From NCBI GenBank assembly GCA_963920665.1, contig OY987268.1, forward strand, positions 21,144,501 to 21,208,500: DNA of 64,000 nt. Direction: 5' to 3'. The notes beneath the pieces are model-generated. The model was not told where the DNA came from and made no database searches. It worked only from the letters and a program-made list of their open reading frames with translations. Below, in pieces: positions 12,640-23,438 of the stretch. Position 1 is the stretch's first letter; every line of letters begins with the position of its first letter. Made by a program: the position numbers and the translations under genes. Source of the stretch: Straminergon stramineum (Eukaryota; Streptophyta; Bryopsida; Hypnales; Calliergonaceae).

Positions 12640-14060
12640 GGTAATGTACCATTGCAAAGGTATTTGGAGGACCTTTCCAACGGTATATTACACACCCAAA
12701 AAATCAAAAAAATGAAGTCGAAAACGACGATTGAAGCTAGTTGTTCGCTTGTTCGTTGAACAAGTCGGCCGTCCGCCCATCTACCTCTTCAAAAATATAT
12801 TGGATTCCCCAAAACTTAAATCCACCTCTAAAGATTAGTATTCAATACTACAAGCATCCAATGCAACATTAATGACTGAAAGGATGATTTAAGGTATTCT
12901 CCTATTCATTTAAATTGCCATTCTAAACCCGAAACCCTAAAACCCTAAACCCTATACTGTAAATCTTATATGAATTACTATAAGCATTGGTGCATTATGT
13001 ACATTATTTTTTGACCTTCCATTACTTTTGCATGTGATTATCAAAATGTACTACAAAAATAAACCTCATGGATTTATTTATTTATAGTAATTACTAATGT
13101 TTTTTTAATTTTTATGGTAGCTGCATCAAATGTTATGTAATACTATACAAATTTATAGTATTCAATTAAAAAATATATGGTTGTCTTGTAACTTTCATTT
13201 CATAAAGTGCAATCAAGTAAAATAAAACCATATATTTTGAAAGAAACTATTTGATATGGTGACATTATATAAGATTCTAAAATATAACATTTTATTTGTT
13301 TTTTAGATGTCACTATTAGATGCACTTACAATAATACATGTTGAACTTGAGCTACATAAAAATACATTGAATTACCATAATGTGCTTAAAGTATTATTTT
13401 AATAATATTCTCTAATAAAATAATAAAATTGCTAGTACTATGCATACCTTGGTGTTTTCAACCATCAATGCATCTTACAACAAAACTTAAATAAATACTT
13501 TAATTAATAATTAAATACTTCACACTTCACATTTGTATAGTGATACATAACATTTGATGCTGCACACCATAAAAATTAAAAAAAAATTAGTAATTGCTAT
13601 AAATAAATAAATCCATGAGGTTTATTTTTGTAGTACATTTTGATAATCACATGCAAAAGTGATGGAAGGTCAAAAATAATGTACACAATGCACCAATGCT
13701 TATAGTAATTCATGTAAGATTTACAATATAGGGTTTAGGATTTTAGGATTTAGGGTTTAGAATGGTGGTTTGAATGAGTAGGAGAATACCTTAAATCATC
13801 CTTTCAATCATTAGTGATACATTGGATGCTTATAGTACTGAACACTAGTCTTTAGAGGTGGATTTAAATTTTTGGGAATCCAATATATTGTTGAGGAGGT
13901 GGACGGGGCAGACGGCCAACCTGTTCAATAAACGGGCGAACACTCAACTTCAAACGTTGTTTTCGACTTCATTTTTTGAGTTTGGGTGTGTATAATATAC
14001 CATTGAAAAGGGCTTCCAAATACCTTTTCAATAGTATATTACCCACCCTCAAACTCTAAA
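12640..14060. repeat. large inverted repeat, about 510-bp arms
   Basis: The left arm (about 12,640-13,150) and right arm (about 13,540-14,060) are reverse complements with moderate divergence. For instance 'ggattccccaaaacttaaat' at about 12,800 pairs with 'atttaaatttttgggaatcc' at about 13,865. The loop is about 390 bp of AT-rich DNA. Each arm contains telomere-like CCCTAAA / TTTAGGG repeats at the mirrored position (about 12,930 and 13,735). Confidence 0.85.
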
Positions 14061-15300
14061 AACTCCAATCGCAAATTGCGAGAGAAGATGGTTGTTTGTT
14101 TGTCCACTTGTTTGCCCATCCGCTTGGTGGACAACTTGGTGGGTGGACGGGCAAGTGGATGGGCGGACATCCATCTTCTCTTGCAATTAGCGGCTTCGTT
14201 TCTTGGAATTTTTGGGCGTATCATATACCATTGGAAAGGTATTTGAGAGATCTTTCTAACGGTATATTACACGCCCAAAAATTCCAAAAAATGAAGCTGC
14301 AATTTGTGAGAGAAGATGGTTGTCCGCCCGTCTGATCAACAGGTCGGTCGTCTACTTGTCCGCAAAGCAGATGGCTCGACAGATGGGCAAACGAGTGGAC
14401 AACCAACTTTTTGAGTAGAGAGGTAGATAGCCATCTTCTCTTGCCATTTGTGATTGAAGCACTTGGAGCAGACGGCTTGGCAGATAGGCGGACAACCATC
14501 TTCTCTCGCAATTTGTGATTGGAGTTTTTTGAGTTTGGGGGTGTGTTGTATACCATTGGAAAGGTATTTTGAAGACCTTTTCAATAGTATATTACACGTC
14601 CCAAAATTTTGGGAAACGAAGCCACAAATTGTGAAAAAAGATGATTGTCCGCTTGTCCGCCCATTTGCTAAGCAGACGGCTTGGCGAGCGTGCAGACAGC
14701 CAACCTACTGGGTGGATAGGTGGAGAGATATCTTCTCTCGCAATTTGCGGCTTCAACTTTTGGAATTTCAGGGCGTGTAATATACCATTGGAAAGGTATT
14801 TCAAAGACCTTTCCAATGGTATATTACACGCCCCAAAATTACGAAAAACAAAGCTGCAAATTACAAGAGAAGACGACTATCCGCTTGTTTGGCATTCCGC
14901 CTAGCGGACGGCTTGGTGGAGGGGGGACAAGCGGATGGGCGGACAGCCAACCTATTGGGTAGATAGGTGGACAATCATCTTATCTTGCAATTTGTAATTG
15001 GGATTTTTCAAGTTTGGAGGTAGGTAATATATCATTGGAAAGGTATTTGGAAGACCTTTCCAACAACATATTGCACACCCAAAAATTCTAGTAAATAAAG
15101 TTGGAAATGACGATTGAAGCTAGCTGTCTGCTCGTTTGTCACGTGGATGGCTTGGCGGGCAGGCGAATGGGCAGATAGGCGGACAACCATCTTCTCTTGC
15201 AATTTGCAGCTTCATCTTTTGGAATTTTGAGGCGTGTAATATACCATTGGAAAGGTATTTCAAAGACCTTTCCAACAGTATAATATGTGCCCTAAAATCC
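13990..15300. repeat. array of about 65-bp palindromic modules
   Basis: Six modules lie at about 14,000, 14,230, 14,550, 14,783, 15,030 and 15,245, with a seventh at about 12,655. Each reads 'taccattggaaaggtattt', then a short spacer, then 'aaagacctttccaatggta', flanked by 'gggcgtgtaata' and 'tattacacgccc'. Each module is a hairpin on its own. They are separated by sequence rich in 'agaagatggttgtccgcc' in alternating orientation. Spacing is about 215-320 bp. Confidence 0.85.
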
Positions 15301-16450
15301 CGAAAATGAAGTCTTAAACGACGATTGAAGCTTGTTGTCTGCCTTGTCCGTCGGCCACCCCGGTCGCCCGGCCACTATTTGCCCCGTCCGCCCCATCCAC
15401 CCATCTGCTATTCGCCTCGTCCACCCTATTCACTTTGTTTGCTCATCTATTGTCTGCCTTGTCCACCCGTCCATTGTCTACCCCATCCACCGTCCACTAT
15501 TTGCCCGTCCAACGAATGGGGTTAGACTCTTAGTGTCTATGTCCTTAGACATCTAGGAAGTGGCGGACACAGACGTTGGACGTCTAGGCGTCCATGCAAC
15601 CCTATTATTCATACAAAAGAATCTATTAATCTTTAGTGTACGAAAGAATCTATTATTCTAATCTTATTCGCACAAAAGAATCTATTATTCTAATATTTAG
15701 TGAGATTTTTTTGCAACCTAGGTAATTTCTAGGAATTTTTTGTTGTAAATTTTGGAGGTTGATTGTAGGAAAGAACATCTTTTGAGTTTTTTGACAGTCA
15801 AAAATTTTTGAAACTTTTTGTGGAACCTCTCATAGAATTCCACAACACATGTGTAGGCTCATATTTTTACTCTACACATCAGCTTGGAGGGGATAAAATT
15901 CACCTCGTTTAAATATCAATGCTTAGGAAATCTTTCACACCGGAGGGAATATTGGCTAACTGACTTTGCTTGTGAGTCCCGGGCATGATTTTAACCTGTA
16001 GACACATCCTTTTCGGTTGTAACTTCTTCTACAGTCTCATCTTGGTATAATTAACTCATGTAGGCCAACAATTGGAGTTCTACTATTTCATTGATGGAAT
16101 GGGGAAACTGGAACTTATCCCCGAGAACTGACCTAAATACCTCATTGGGATTTCCTTGACCAATTTTAGCTTAGAGATGTCTCTTCTATATAGAGTTTGA
16201 GCCAGTTGTGTCAATAACACATAATTTTCTAATTTTTCACGATTAGTCGGGTTCTAACCTATGTATAAGTTGTAATTTGGGGGTATTCTACCTATAATAT
16301 TCTAATTCTAGAACAAATGCTATATCGATATGTAACTTAACTATTTTGGTTCTATACTCTTTTTTGTTTTTTTTGCATATAAAACTACACTCAAAATAAT
16401 ATAATATAAAAAAAATTAATAGGTCCCCATTGACAAATTGGGGGCTCACA

Positions 16451-18588
16451 AGGAATTAATGTCAATTGACCATGTTAGGTAGGGTCAAAAACAAACTTCT
16501 CATATAATTTCAAAAGCTTTTATTTTGAAATCTATGTAGTTAAAATTATAAATATTTTTCCACATTCCTATAGTATCCTAGTACTTTTTTATCTAGTTGA
16601 ATTTTTCAAATTTTTTTTTGTTGCCTTAAAAAGAAGTAGATCTTGACAATTTCTTCTTAAAATGTACCCTAGTCTATTAGGGGTGAAATAAAAAACAATG
16701 TTAGGTTTATCTATCTTGTATATTAACTCCTAAAGGACCAAGGTGTGTTTTTTAGCAATATAACTATTTGGGGGCAGGTACATGTGACTAGAGATTTCCA
16801 TGTTTTGGGCCCAAACTTTAATAGAAAGTGTGAACAAGGAATATCTTTCATGTGCACTAAATTTCAGGGCATTTGGAAATATGAGTCAAAAGTTATGGCC
16901 TAATATGTAGTTTGTTTCTCAACTTGGGCAGTCCAGGCAAATCTGAAAAAATCATTTTTTTTCAAAAATTAAAATTTGAACTTGATTTTTCAGATTTATA
17001 TATACATAGAAAGCTTTGAATCATTCCAATTTGATCAATGAGTCAAAAGTTATGAGATGTTTTAGTTTGTAGGCAAGTATGGATTCTCTACTCTAAAATA
17101 AACTTTGAATTCCTTTATTTAACTCAATTTTCAATACTTTTTGAAAATAATAAAAACATTAGATGTTGATTGATTATTACAACATTACTACCATTGGAAT
17201 TGGTAATTTTTAATTCCATTAATAAATTGTTAACAATTTTGAATTTTGAATCATTCTCTACATCTTTCTACTTACTATTTTTTTCCTATATGTTGCACAA
17301 TTCCAAATGATCTAAAAATTTTCAAGTATGTAGCCAACTTGCATTGAAGAATGACTCTAAAGAAGCACCACCATTTTGGACATTTTTTCATATAAATGTG
17401 ACCTTGAGAAGTGTAGCTGCCCGTTTTTTCACAAAGTCCAAAAAAGGATTTTTGTCACTTCAAATGCTAATATCTTGTAATCTACAAGGGAATGTTGGGA
17501 CATGAACGTGGAGTGGCGAGCAGTGAGTGGGGGGTGGACAAAATAGAAGGAAAAAAAAGAAAATTAGAAAATGGATGAAGAAGTGGATAACAATTGATGA
17601 AAAAATGAATGGAAGTTGTAGAATTTTTAGATGAAATTGGATGGAAGAAATGAACGAAACTTGTTGGAAAAAATGGATGAAAGTAATGGATGAAAGTGGA
17701 TGACTGAAGTGCACGAAAGTGTCTGGCAAATATAGGTGAAATGTGGTAAAAAAAGAGTAAAAGTAGAGGGGAGAAATGAAAGATACAAAATTGTTATTAA
17801 GTAAAAATAACCACTCCTTTGAAAATGGTTTAGGGTCATCTTTAGCACTCCTATTGGTGGAAGGGTTTTCTTCTATGACCGGGAAGGGTCCCTACAACCG
17901 TAGATTAAGGAATTAGGACAACTTTCCAATTTAGCACTGAAATTTCCAAGTGCAACCTATTTGTAAAGAACGTGAGATGAGTGATGTTTTGTCACTATGA
18001 GAGGAGACTTTGGCCATTTTAATCGTTGGACATCTCATGTGGGGCTTCAAATATTGCTTGAATCTACATAGGCCTACTTTTAGGGAAACATGCTTGTGTG
18101 GCAACCTCATTACCTTTTTCATGGCTATGGTGTAAGAAAATAATCCTACCACCTTCATCCAAAAGAAAGTGGAACAAGCCAACAAACTTGAACTGCATCA
18201 ACACAATGTGAACATCCAACATTGAACAGAATGTTGCATTTAGGACATCAACCATTGTGGGTGGATTCAAAGCTTTAGTTACTCCATTATCTAAGTCTAT
18301 TGCTTTGGACTGCGGCCACATTGATGTTCACTGCAGCACTTGGAACATCATCATTCCCTTCATTATTACTACATGCCCACTAGCTCACCATCTCTTGCCA
18401 TGGTTGTAATACCAAGTGGAAAATGACAATGGTATAGCACGTGTGCTACAAAAAGTCCGTTTAAGAGAATGCATAATCCAGAAGGGCACCTCAAATTCAA
18501 ATATAATAAGAAAGCATACTCATACCAATTACAGAAATGCACATAAGCCATCTATAGTGCAAAACAAATGCATCTCATATAGATTGGC
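16451..18588. other. AT-rich repeat DNA
   Basis: No gene is supported. 'aactcctaaaggaccaagg' at about 16,727 is the left terminus of the TIR family also present at 30,394-31,335. The segment 16,930-17,410 recurs in inverted orientation at about 28,855-29,420, sharing 'caccattttggacattttt'. The region 17,540-17,730 has short degenerate 'gatgaaa' repeats, and the minus-strand open frames there are low-complexity shadows. From about 17,930 to 18,588 the sequence is 3' flank of the minus-strand pseudogene. Confidence 0.5.
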
Positions 18589-19389
18589 TTAGTTTGAACT
18601 ACCCTCATTGTTTGATAAACAATAATCTAACTCTAAAGTACAGTCATCAACAAACTGCAAAGCATGAGGATCTACCGAACAGGCCCTAGAAGTGGATTTA
18701 GGGTCTTAGGAGACAAAATCCCTGAAAACCGCCTCAACGTATATTGGTAAGTGAAATGGTTTAGGGGGGCTTGGAAAGAATCTTGGATTGGCAAAAAAAG
18801 GGACAAGTGTAAATGAACTCAGTTCATGTGCCTTCCTACAGAAACCAACATACAAGATGTTAGACTAGGAAGGGATAACTTCAATTATTGCAAAAAAATA
18901 AAAGGACATTAAAATGAAACTTACTTACTGAATCGTGATGTCTTCACAACACACTACCATAGGACCTCCTTGTCATCCAAGTCAACATGGGCAATTTGGG
19001 GACGTGGTACTGGTAGGTGAACAACAACAGCACAACGCATTACAAGAGCAATGATGGCATCAAAGATTGTTTTATCCCCTTCGAAGGCCAAAATATGACG
19101 ATGAGTGGCCCAACAAGCCTAAATAGTGGATCCTACAAACAAGACCCTTGAATGTTAGAAGTAGATTTCAGAACAGACATTTCATGACAAAGTTCCAATA
19201 ATATGAATTGCAATAAGAAGCCATAAATACATGTGGCTATTGTGCGGTCCACGATGACGTCCCCTGGTTTAGTTAGGGCCTCCATAAGCATCTACATGAA
19301 TTGTCGACCCTTTTCCTCAAGACTATGCCATAGTAAGTTGCCATTCGTGGCGAGGTCCTCTTCGAAACAGAAGTTCCAAAGGATGTCAT
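18589..19389 (-). pseudogene. spliced gene relic resembling a beta-class DNA (N4/N6) methyltransferase C-terminus
   Basis: Three exon-like blocks are visible on the minus strand. Exon a (19,389-19,231) reads EDLATNGNLLWHSLEEKGRQ and LMEALTKPGDVIVDRTIAT. Exon b (19,132-18,929) reads ACWATHRHILAFEGDKTIFD and ends at a TTCA|GTAAGTAAG donor. Exon c (18,835-18,589) reads PFHLPIYVEAVFRDFVS and ALQFVDDCTLELDYCLSN. In beta-class amino-methyltransferases the SAM-binding motif I (PGD-hydrophobic-hydrophobic-D, usually DPFxGxGT) precedes an A-C/L-x-x-x-x-R-x-I-hydrophobic-x-E-x-D segment. Exons a and b follow that order, with the DPF residues altered. Stops: TAG in exon a, two TAG in exon b, TAA in exon c. 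The upstream part is cut off exactly where LTR copy A begins. The family assignment rests on motif resemblance only. Confidence 0.5.
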
Positions 19390-20648
19390 TGTGAGCCCCT
19401 AATTCATCACCAGAGGTTCACTCTTTCTTTTTTCGTATTGTGTCATTTTAAATACACTTTTATATACAAAAAGACCAAAAAAGAGTGTAAAACCAAAATA
19501 AAAATGTCACATTCTAATATAGTATTTGGTCTAGTTTTGGAATATTATAGCTAGAATGGCCCGACCACAAGTTGTAAATAGGTTAGAACACAACTAATCG
19601 TGGCAAATTGGTCAATTATGAGTGATGGGCGTATCAAGCTCAAAACCCCACATGGAAAGGGCATCTCTAGGCTAGAATTGGTTGAGGGAACCTTGGTAAG
19701 GCATAGGAATCGGTTCCCAAAGATAGGTTCTAGTTTCCCCATTTCATCGACGAAATAACGGAACCCCAATTATTGGCATTGTAGATGTTTAAGATACCAA
19801 GACAGGACCATGGAGGAATCTCAAGTCCTAAGAGGGTGGTTTGGGGTCAAACCTATGTCCGGGAACCAACGGCAAAGTTGGTTCATCAAGATTCCCCCCG
19901 GTGTAAAAGATTCCCCGATGACCAATAATTAAACGAGGGGGTGGATTTTGTCCCCCCTAGGCCGATGTGTAGAGTAAAAATATGAGCCTACACATGTGTT
20001 GTGGGATCCCATGGGAGGTTCCATGAAAAGTTTCAAAATTTTCTGATAGTCAAAAGATGTCTTTCTGGACGGTCAATTTCCCAAATCTGCAATAGGAAAT
20101 TCCTAGAAATTCCTGAGGTGGCGATAAATTCCCACTAAAAATTAGTAGAGCTTCTTTTATGTTAATAAGATGCCCCGACAAGTTTCAAGACATTCCAATA
20201 GTTAGAAGTACCCAAACCTGCCAAATTCCCTGACAATTAATGAAATTTAAAGTCCACGGAAGGTTTGACTAATGGAGCGGGAGCATGCAGAAGCGAAATG
20301 GGGCCCAAGATAAGTCTTTTCTCACACCCCTGTACCTATTTAGGAGCTTAGGCTAGTTACTTTTGCTAGAAAAGTCAACCCCCCAAAAGTTGAGATTTTT
20401 CCTAAGTTTGGCATTTAATTGGTGTTCGGTTTCGTTGCAATTTTGAAGATATAAAAAGAGGAGGGTTTTTTGTAGGATTAAAAATGTCCTTCTAAAGCCA
20501 ATGGCGCAATTTGTTTGCGATTCGGAGTTAATCTCCCAAAGTTAGCTTAGTGGGCCAACATAGGATAAAAACCTTGAGTTTTGGATGAAAATCGAAGAAG
20601 ATAAGGTTAACTTAGATGAATGAGGAGATGTGGGTGCCTAGAAAAGAG

Positions 20649-20656
20649 TATAAAAG
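20649..20656 (+). promoter_or_regulatory. TATA box of LTR copy A
   Basis: TATAAAAG followed by 'ggcaccccttctcttctc', conserved in copies B, C and D and slightly altered in H and F. It lies 1,259 bp from the LTR start, so U3 would be about 1.29 kb and R-U5 about 2.75 kb. The polarity of the TATA box sets the orientation used for the family. Confidence 0.65.
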
Positions 20657-21639
20657 GGCACCCCTTCTCTTCTCTCACCACCCCCTTTTTGTGTAATTGG
20701 GTCCATTTAATCCAAGTTGTATTGAAAATTGTGACATTTTTAGCCACAAGCCTTGCAACGATGTTTTTTGGGCACTTTTGGCCGTTGTTGTTATTATGAG
20801 CTCGCGAGGTCTTTGTGGGTCCCTTGCATTTTGAGTGCGCATAGTACTAACTCTTCTAAGCTTGAGCTTGGAGGCTTTGCTAACTTATTATGTTACTAGA
20901 AGTTGTGTGTGCTTACCTTTGAGAGACCCTTTTGGCCACCTTCTTTGTCTTGTCATTGCATTAACCCTAGAGCAACCCCCCATATGACTAGCAATGTCGC
21001 TTTGGGGGGCCTTTAGTTCAAGTCTTTATTGATACTAACTCTGTATAGCTAATCTTCGTAATGTCAAGGGACAATTCCTTTTGTTATTCCTAAGTTTGAC
21101 GTGGTATTCCTTGGTGAGAGACACGAGAATGTGAGGATAGTGGGTCCCGCCCATTCAATGAAGCTTTGAACCCCTTAAGGATAAAAAGTCTTAGTGGTGT
21201 GTTAAAAGAGGGAACAACGGCAAAGCTTTGAATCCCGTTGGGGTAAAATGTCTGAGCAATGTGTTAAGAGAAAGAACGACGAAGAAGCTTTGAACCTTCT
21301 TGGGGTAAAAAGTCTTAACAATGTGTTAAAAGAGGGAATTATGGCAAAGCTTTAAACCCCTTTGGGATAAAAAGTCTTAGCAGTGCATTAGAACCACCTC
21401 ATGGAAGAACTGTGAGACCACGTGGCCCTTTTCACTAGAAGGTTTAGTTCCCAAAACATGTTGGAAACAAACCAAGGTTTAGGTCCCTAAAAGTAGGAAT
21501 TAGAGGGTAGAAAGAGCATGAGAAAAGAATGGGCCTTCGTCCCCCTGCGGGCCTGAAAAACACCACCTCCTAGCATAGTCATGACCACCCAAACTCCCTA
21601 TAGAAAGTAGCACCAAAATTTGCCATAGGAAAGGTTGCA

Positions 21640-21950
21640 AACAACACCCTAGTTCAACCCTGATACTCGGGAGGGGGCTGGCCGAGTACCAGAGGTGGGT
21701 CAGCAGGTTAGAACTAGACGTTGGAGGGGTCGGATTACAATATCGGGAGCCAGAGGGGGTCATATTATAGTATCATGAGCTAGAGGGGTCGGGTTATAGT
21801 ACTAGGAGTTGGGGAGTCGAGATTCAACATCGGGCGATTGGAGGGTCGGGTTACAGTATCGGGAGCTGGAAGTCGGGGTCCAACATCAGGCGCCTGGGGG
21901 ATCGGGTTTATAGTATTGGGCTCCGAGGTTCAGGGGTCCAATAGTTGCAG
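21640..21950. repeat. GC-rich minisatellite in LTR copy A
   Basis: Degenerate units of roughly 35 bp have the form 'ggagggtcgggttacagtat' followed by 'cgggagc'. Several units carry small changes. The block begins about 2.25 kb from the LTR 5' end. Confidence 0.8.
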
Positions 21951-23438
21951 TGAAGGGAGGAGAAGAGAAAATAAAAAAACAAGCCAAGGGTGAAAGAAGA
22001 CAAGATATTGACTAGAGGTCCCCATTACTCTAACATAGCCCTTGGGACGGGGAGTCCAATGCCCTGTCTCCCAGAAACCTCGCTGAGGTAGTCAAAGCAA
22101 GCAAAGAAGGAAGTAGTGGAGATGGCGGGAGGCCGAAAGAATGAAAAGGTGTAACAAGAGGGAAGACAATTTGAAGGAAGAAGGTGAAGGTAGATAGAAT
22201 AGGGTGAAATCCTTGGGGCTTACTTAAGCCCTTAGATTAGAAGTAGGTAACCACCACGAGATTAAGTGTGAGACGTAAGTATAGGATGTAAGACGTAGGA
22301 TGTACGATGTAAGAAGTAGCTCAACCTTCGAGGATGGTATGACATGTCCTTAAAGTTAGCTTAATAGGTGGGAGCAAGGGTAGTTGGGCCATCTTAGACT
22401 GTGGGAGGAAAGAAAAGGGGAGAGGAGAAAAGAAATAGGAGAAAATCAACAATTAAACTCTTGTACCAATTTATCTTATGATTAGAACGGTGCTTCGTTG
22501 TCTCACGGCATGGGAGTTCATGGTGGAGGAGGGAGAGCTTCCGGTGGGCGCAATCAACGACTCAAGTTCTGAGATATGAGTTAAACCTTTCCAAACTTCC
22601 CTAGGTCCCTAAATAGAAGCTAGCAACTTGGCCGAGGCCTACCCCAAGGTCAAACCCTTAGGATTGTAGGTCAGGTCATTTCCAGGGACACAAACCTAAA
22701 GAAAGAGGCTGTAGCTGTCTAGAACCCTAAGGCATGCCCAAATTGGGCCCAAATTGATAAAGTAATTGCTGGATGAAGTTTAGGCTCAAGTTGGATGAAG
22801 AATAGATAAACTCCAAATTTAACACAGAAACAATTAGATTAGGAGGAGGCTACCAATTAGGGTCTAGGGTTCAAAAGAGAAGTTAATTCTGAATTATAGG
22901 TTAGGAGAAATCAGCGGATGAAGTTTAGGTCAGGCTTGGATGAAAATTTTGAAGGAATCCCCGATCAAGGCCCAAATCCAGATCTAAGTAGGATCAATTC
23001 TTTTGACCCATCCCTAAAAATTTTGGATCTTTATAAATTGGGGAGCTAGGTGAAATCGATGGATGAAGTTTGAGGAACCGAGTAGCGGTCAAACTTCATC
23101 CACCCATAACTTTGGCTAGGAAGGTCGGATAGGGTCGAGTTCTATGTTTTTAGAAATGGCACAAGATGAACTAGAGGGTTTTTAGGTTAGTTCTACCATG
23201 TCGTAGGTTCCATCTAGATCATACAGCACGCCATCCGTTCGGTCGGCCAAATCATTAGAAGTAGTTTAAACAAATCTTGCGAATTTGGGATCACTTAGGC
23301 ACTTATTAAACAAATCCATTGCTTCAAAGGCACAATGGACCACGCTTAGAAATCCAAATGTAGGAGTCACTTAGCCAAAACCCAGAACCTGGTTGTATTC
23401 GCAATTTGCTAAAGGTCGGTAATTTGGCGCTCACACCT

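Larger units (their letters stand above)
12451..15604. mobile_element. fold-back (MULE-like?) element of nested palindromes, inserted in LTR copy F
   Basis: The left end is 'agggttgtctcggacg' and the right end, reverse-complemented, is 'agggttgcatggacgcct', so the termini are inverted repeats. The flanks are the two halves of the LTR sequence ('gggcgt...ttat' and 'attattcatacaaaagaa'). The interior has no transposase. It consists of a large inverted repeat (12,640-14,060) followed by an array of hairpin modules (13,990-15,300), with GC-rich 'ggcggacag'-type stretches between. Long, modular terminal inverted repeats suggest a fold-back or Mutator-like non-autonomous element. The superfamily is inference because the 8-10 bp target duplication is too decayed to read. 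Confidence 0.65.
7100..16450 (-). mobile_element. LTR-like element copy F (solo LTR), interrupted by two insertions
   Basis: Read on the minus strand it begins TGTGAGCCCCC at 16,450 and ends GCACTTACA at 7,100, giving TG...CA ends with a 7-bp imperfect inverted terminus. It is flanked by an exact 5-bp duplication, AGGAA at 7,095-7,099 and 16,451-16,455, the mark of integrase-mediated insertion. After removing the nested elements at 7,482-9,070 and 12,451-15,604, about 4.6 kb remain. This remainder aligns along its length with copies at 19,390, 41,267, 44,480 and 59,612. There is no internal coding region, primer-binding site or second LTR, so a solo LTR is the simplest reading. An unusually long non-autonomous element is the alternative. 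Confidence 0.85.
19390..23435 (+). mobile_element. LTR-like element copy A (about 4.05 kb)
   Basis: It begins TGTGAGCCCCTAATTC and ends AATTTGGCGCTCACA, so it has TG...CA termini with TGTGAGC / GCTCACA inverted ends. It is collinear with copies B, C, F and H. A TATA box lies at 20,649 and a GC-rich minisatellite at about 21,640-21,950. No open frame longer than about 90 codons follows a recognisable protein. Its left flank GTCAT is not repeated directly at the right end; GTCAT occurs three bases further on, at the start of inverted copy D. The insertion interrupts the methyltransferase-like relic on its left. Confidence 0.85.
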
